From NCBI GenBank assembly GCA_900317215.1, contig ONFW01000192.1, forward strand, positions 1-6,291: a stretch of 6,291 bases of DNA, read 5' to 3'. The stretch is from an uncultured Eubacteriales bacterium (GTDB taxonomy: Bacteria > Bacillota > Clostridia > Oscillospirales > Acutalibacteraceae). Both the position numbers and the translations under genes were made by a program. Of this stretch, positions 6,053 through 6,291 are shown in pieces (within the stretch, counting starts at the first letter, position 1; each line of letters begins with the position of its first letter). A model generated the notes under the pieces. The model made no database searches, was not told the origin of the DNA, and saw nothing but the letters and a program-made list of their open reading frames with translations.

Positions 6053-6089
6053 CAAAAAAAGACTGCCGCAAAATGATGATCTGCGGCAG
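6053..6089 (-). terminator. terminator of the right-edge minus-strand gene
   Basis: On the minus strand CTGCCGCA (6089-6082) pairs perfectly with TGCGGCAG (6070-6063) across an 11-nt loop. It is followed by TC and a run of seven T (6060-6054). It lies 12 nt past the stop codon of the gene at 6102 and upstream of the two-component promoter, which separates the two transcripts. Confidence 0.88.
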
Positions 6090-6101
6090 CCGTGTTATGT
6101 A

Positions 6102-6291
6102 TTATTTCTTTTTCTTTGTTGTTCTTTTAGCGGGAGCCTTGGGAGCCTCCTTCTTTTCCTCAGCCTTAGCCTCAGTCTTGGGAGCCTCTTTCTTTTCTGC
6201 AGCCTTAGCCTTGGCCTTGGGAGCTTCCTTCTTTTCCTCAGCCTTAGCCTCAGCCTTGGGAGCTTCCTTCTTTTCCTCAGCCTTAGCCTCG
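6102..6291 (-). CDS. C-terminal Lys/Ala/Glu/Pro repeat tail of an unidentified protein (5' end outside window)
   Basis: Reading leftward from the window edge, an open frame of 62 codons ends at TAA (6104-6102). It encodes three full and one nearly full copy of a 13-residue unit, consensus AEAKAEEKKEAPK, then the basic end APAKRTTKKKK. Such low-complexity, highly charged Lys/Ala/Pro tails occur as C-terminal extensions on nucleic-acid-binding proteins (histone H1-like and HU-like proteins, some ribosomal proteins, Rho, topoisomerase I) and on trigger factor. The folded part is not in the window, so the protein cannot be named. That it is a real coding end is supported by repeat units that are multiples of three, a frame that stays open through all of them, a stop right after a Lys-rich end, and a terminator 12 nt later. 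Confidence 0.8.
   Translation of the reverse strand, partial: EAKAEEKKEAPKAEAKAEEKKEAPKAKAKAAEKKEAPKTEAKAEEKKEAPKAPAKRTTKKKK
6138..6290 (-). repeat. 39-bp in-frame tandem repeats
   Basis: The units are 6138-6176, 6177-6215, 6216-6254 and a 36-bp partial unit at 6255-6290 that runs into the window edge. The two rightmost are identical over 36 bases (6216-6251 and 6255-6290), and the other two differ at several positions. Each encodes one 13-residue unit. The identity of the newest pair points to recent slippage or recombination, so copy number may vary between strains, and the array may continue past the window. Confidence 0.9.

Noticed and set aside
6001..6060. Possible small RNA or riboswitch in the gap between the regulator promoter and the right-edge terminator
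   Set aside because: The stretch is short and AT-rich, with no conserved structure beyond the terminator hairpin itself.

Overview
The window looks like ordinary chromosomal DNA from a low-to-mid GC Gram-positive anaerobe, most likely a Clostridia member of the Ruminococcus/Oscillospiraceae type. This rests on a Firmicutes-style LexA, a BspA-type leucine-rich-repeat surface protein, a Gx-transporter (PF07456) protein, a lipoprotein, strong GGAGG-like ribosome binding sites and A/T-flanked hairpin terminators. The taxon is an inference from gene content and sequence style, not from a marker gene.

Layout, left to right. On the + strand, the 3' end of an LprI/DUF1311-like gene (1-318) is followed by a small helical lipoprotein gene (344-838), probably one transcript, closed by a hairpin terminator (861-904). 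A promoter then drives lexA (991-1578). A second promoter overlapping the lexA stop probably drives a two-gene unit: a membrane-anchored BspA-type LRR protein (1641-3350) and, 15 nt later, a Gx transporter family protein (3366-3971). A strong terminator (3976-4020) separates these from convergent minus-strand genes. Those are an OmpR-family response regulator (5934-5260) and a sensor histidine kinase (5263-4058) that overlap by the classic ATGA, with a promoter just upstream (5968-5997). At the right edge is the 3' end of another minus-strand gene (6291-6102). It encodes a repetitive Lys/Ala/Glu/Pro tail built of 13-residue repeats and has its own terminator (6053-6089).

How the genes relate. 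Two units are convincing. The two-component pair should transduce an envelope signal from an extracytoplasmic domain of about 120 residues to OmpR-type transcription control; the target is not evident. The LRR protein and Gx transporter are likely co-transcribed and are both membrane proteins. Their presumed cytoplasmic C-terminal tails carry opposite charge (about +10 and -12), which raises the untested idea that they interact. lexA stands between these units with no canonical Gram-positive SOS box (GAAC-N4-GTTC) in its promoter or elsewhere in the window.

I see no mobile element, CRISPR array, tRNA, rRNA or convincing riboswitch. No stretch over 300 bases lacks a gene. I did not find a clearly new biological system; the most interesting points are the charge-complementary tails, the lexA control region and the 39-bp repeats.
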